From positions 60,325-124,324 of the forward strand of contig NZ_JAGRPU010000016.1 in assembly GCF_024606225.1 (NCBI RefSeq): a DNA stretch of 64,000 nt, written 5' to 3'. Every line of letters begins with the position of its first letter. Within the stretch, counting starts at the first letter, position 1. Below are positions 63,695 to 64,000 of the stretch, one piece after another. A model generated the notes under the pieces. The model made no database searches. It was not told the origin of the DNA and worked only from the letters and a program-made list of their open reading frames with translations. This DNA is from Endozoicomonas sp. ISHI1. Lineage in GTDB: Bacteria; Pseudomonadota; Gammaproteobacteria; Pseudomonadales; Endozoicomonadaceae. Position numbers and translations under genes: made by a program.

Positions 63695-63781
63695 GCACCG
63701 CCGCTGAGACGGAAATGCAGCGCTTACCGAGTGAGTGAATGTGGTCTCGGCAAGTTGAAAAGTGGCTCGTAAAACAATCAC

Positions 63782-63809
63782 TTGACAACGAACGGCGCCG
63801 AGGTAATAT
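63782..63809 (+). promoter_or_regulatory. rRNA operon promoter P3
   Basis: TTGACA (63782-63787), 16 bases, TAATAT (63804-63809), followed by GTGCGCCTCGC. Confidence 0.78.
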
Positions 63810-63873
63810 GTGCGCCTCGCTGAACAGCGCTGATCGCTGCTTCGGCTGGTTAAAGCCTTCATGTTTTAATCCA

Positions 63874-63912
63874 GTTCTTTAACAAATTATCAGACAATTC
63901 GTGTGGGCGCTT
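63874..63912 (+). promoter_or_regulatory. rRNA leader antitermination region (boxA, boxC)
   Basis: GTTCTTTAACAA (63874-63885) matches the rrn boxA (TGCTCTTTAACAA), and GTGTGGGCGC shortly after matches boxC. A 16S rRNA gene should begin just beyond the window; none of it is present here. Confidence 0.85.
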
Positions 63913-64000
63913 GTGCGAATGGCATCGGTCAACAGAGCTTTGCTCTGGAATGATTTAAATGCTGATCAAGCAAGCGAACATACTCGTTAATTCTACTGTC

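Overview
The window reads as a chromosomal segment of a host-associated marine gammaproteobacterium. Conserved gene orders (ftsY-ftsE-ftsX-rpoH; ratA-rnfH-bamE-fur; zapA with 6S RNA; ygfB-ubiH-ubiI; rsmD) together with families of secreted eukaryote-like proteins fit Oceanospirillales, most plausibly Endozoicomonadaceae. The taxonomic call is inference from gene content; no rRNA gene lies inside the window, although an rRNA operon promoter and leader fill its right end. All coordinates were derived by hand reading of the sequence.

Layout. 0.2-3.1 kb: ispA, xseB and an AGCS sodium:amino-acid symporter. 3.4-7.1 kb: a broken acetyltransferase, an unknown secreted protein, a 162-bp palindromic repeat and the first secreted zinc-finger-like protein. 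7.1-7.5 kb: a complete tmRNA gene with an unusual 22-residue tag. 8.1-12.8 kb: a small glycan/lipid-modification cluster (glycosyltransferase, two methyltransferases, prenyltransferase-fold protein, acyltransferase). 12.8-23.6 kb: an unknown secreted protein, an iron-sulfur (6-4)-type photolyase, and a singlet-oxygen-style stress locus in which an ECF sigma factor/ChrR pair is divergent from a lipid operon (FAD oxidoreductase, DUF1365, cyclopropane-fatty-acid-synthase-like enzyme, DUF3833, SDR). Identical promoter pairs (TGATCC-N18-TAGA) sit between the two. 24.1-27.3 kb: ybiT, an FKBP isomerase, small membrane proteins and a parDE relic.

27.6-37.8 kb is the most unusual part. Three tandem genes each encode a secreted protein with a shared N-terminal domain followed by 9, 9 and 6 C2H2-like zinc fingers. 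A finger-less paralogue comes next, then a secreted protein with a YopJ/CE-clan-like His-Asp-Cys arrangement. At 38.0 kb a second, conventional tmRNA gene (12-residue tag) lies beside smpB. The two tmRNA units share sequence and terminator and are direct repeats 31 kb apart.

39.4-63.5 kb is mostly housekeeping: a sodium-dependent transporter, ratA, rnfH, bamE, fur, 6S RNA, zapA, ygfB, ubiH, ubiI, a histidine phosphatase, a lipoprotein, azoR and pirin divergent from a LysR regulator, a ferredoxin, coaD, an aldehyde dehydrogenase divergent from a TetR regulator, malate dehydrogenase with a C-terminal extension, a short DUF1289 gene, rsmD, ftsYEX, rpoH and an unrecognised 487-residue protein. 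The window closes with three successive rRNA promoters and a boxA leader.

Two themes stand out. One is a locally amplified family of exported zinc-finger proteins, candidate host-directed factors. The other is a duplicated trans-translation RNA whose copies would mark proteins with different degradation tags.
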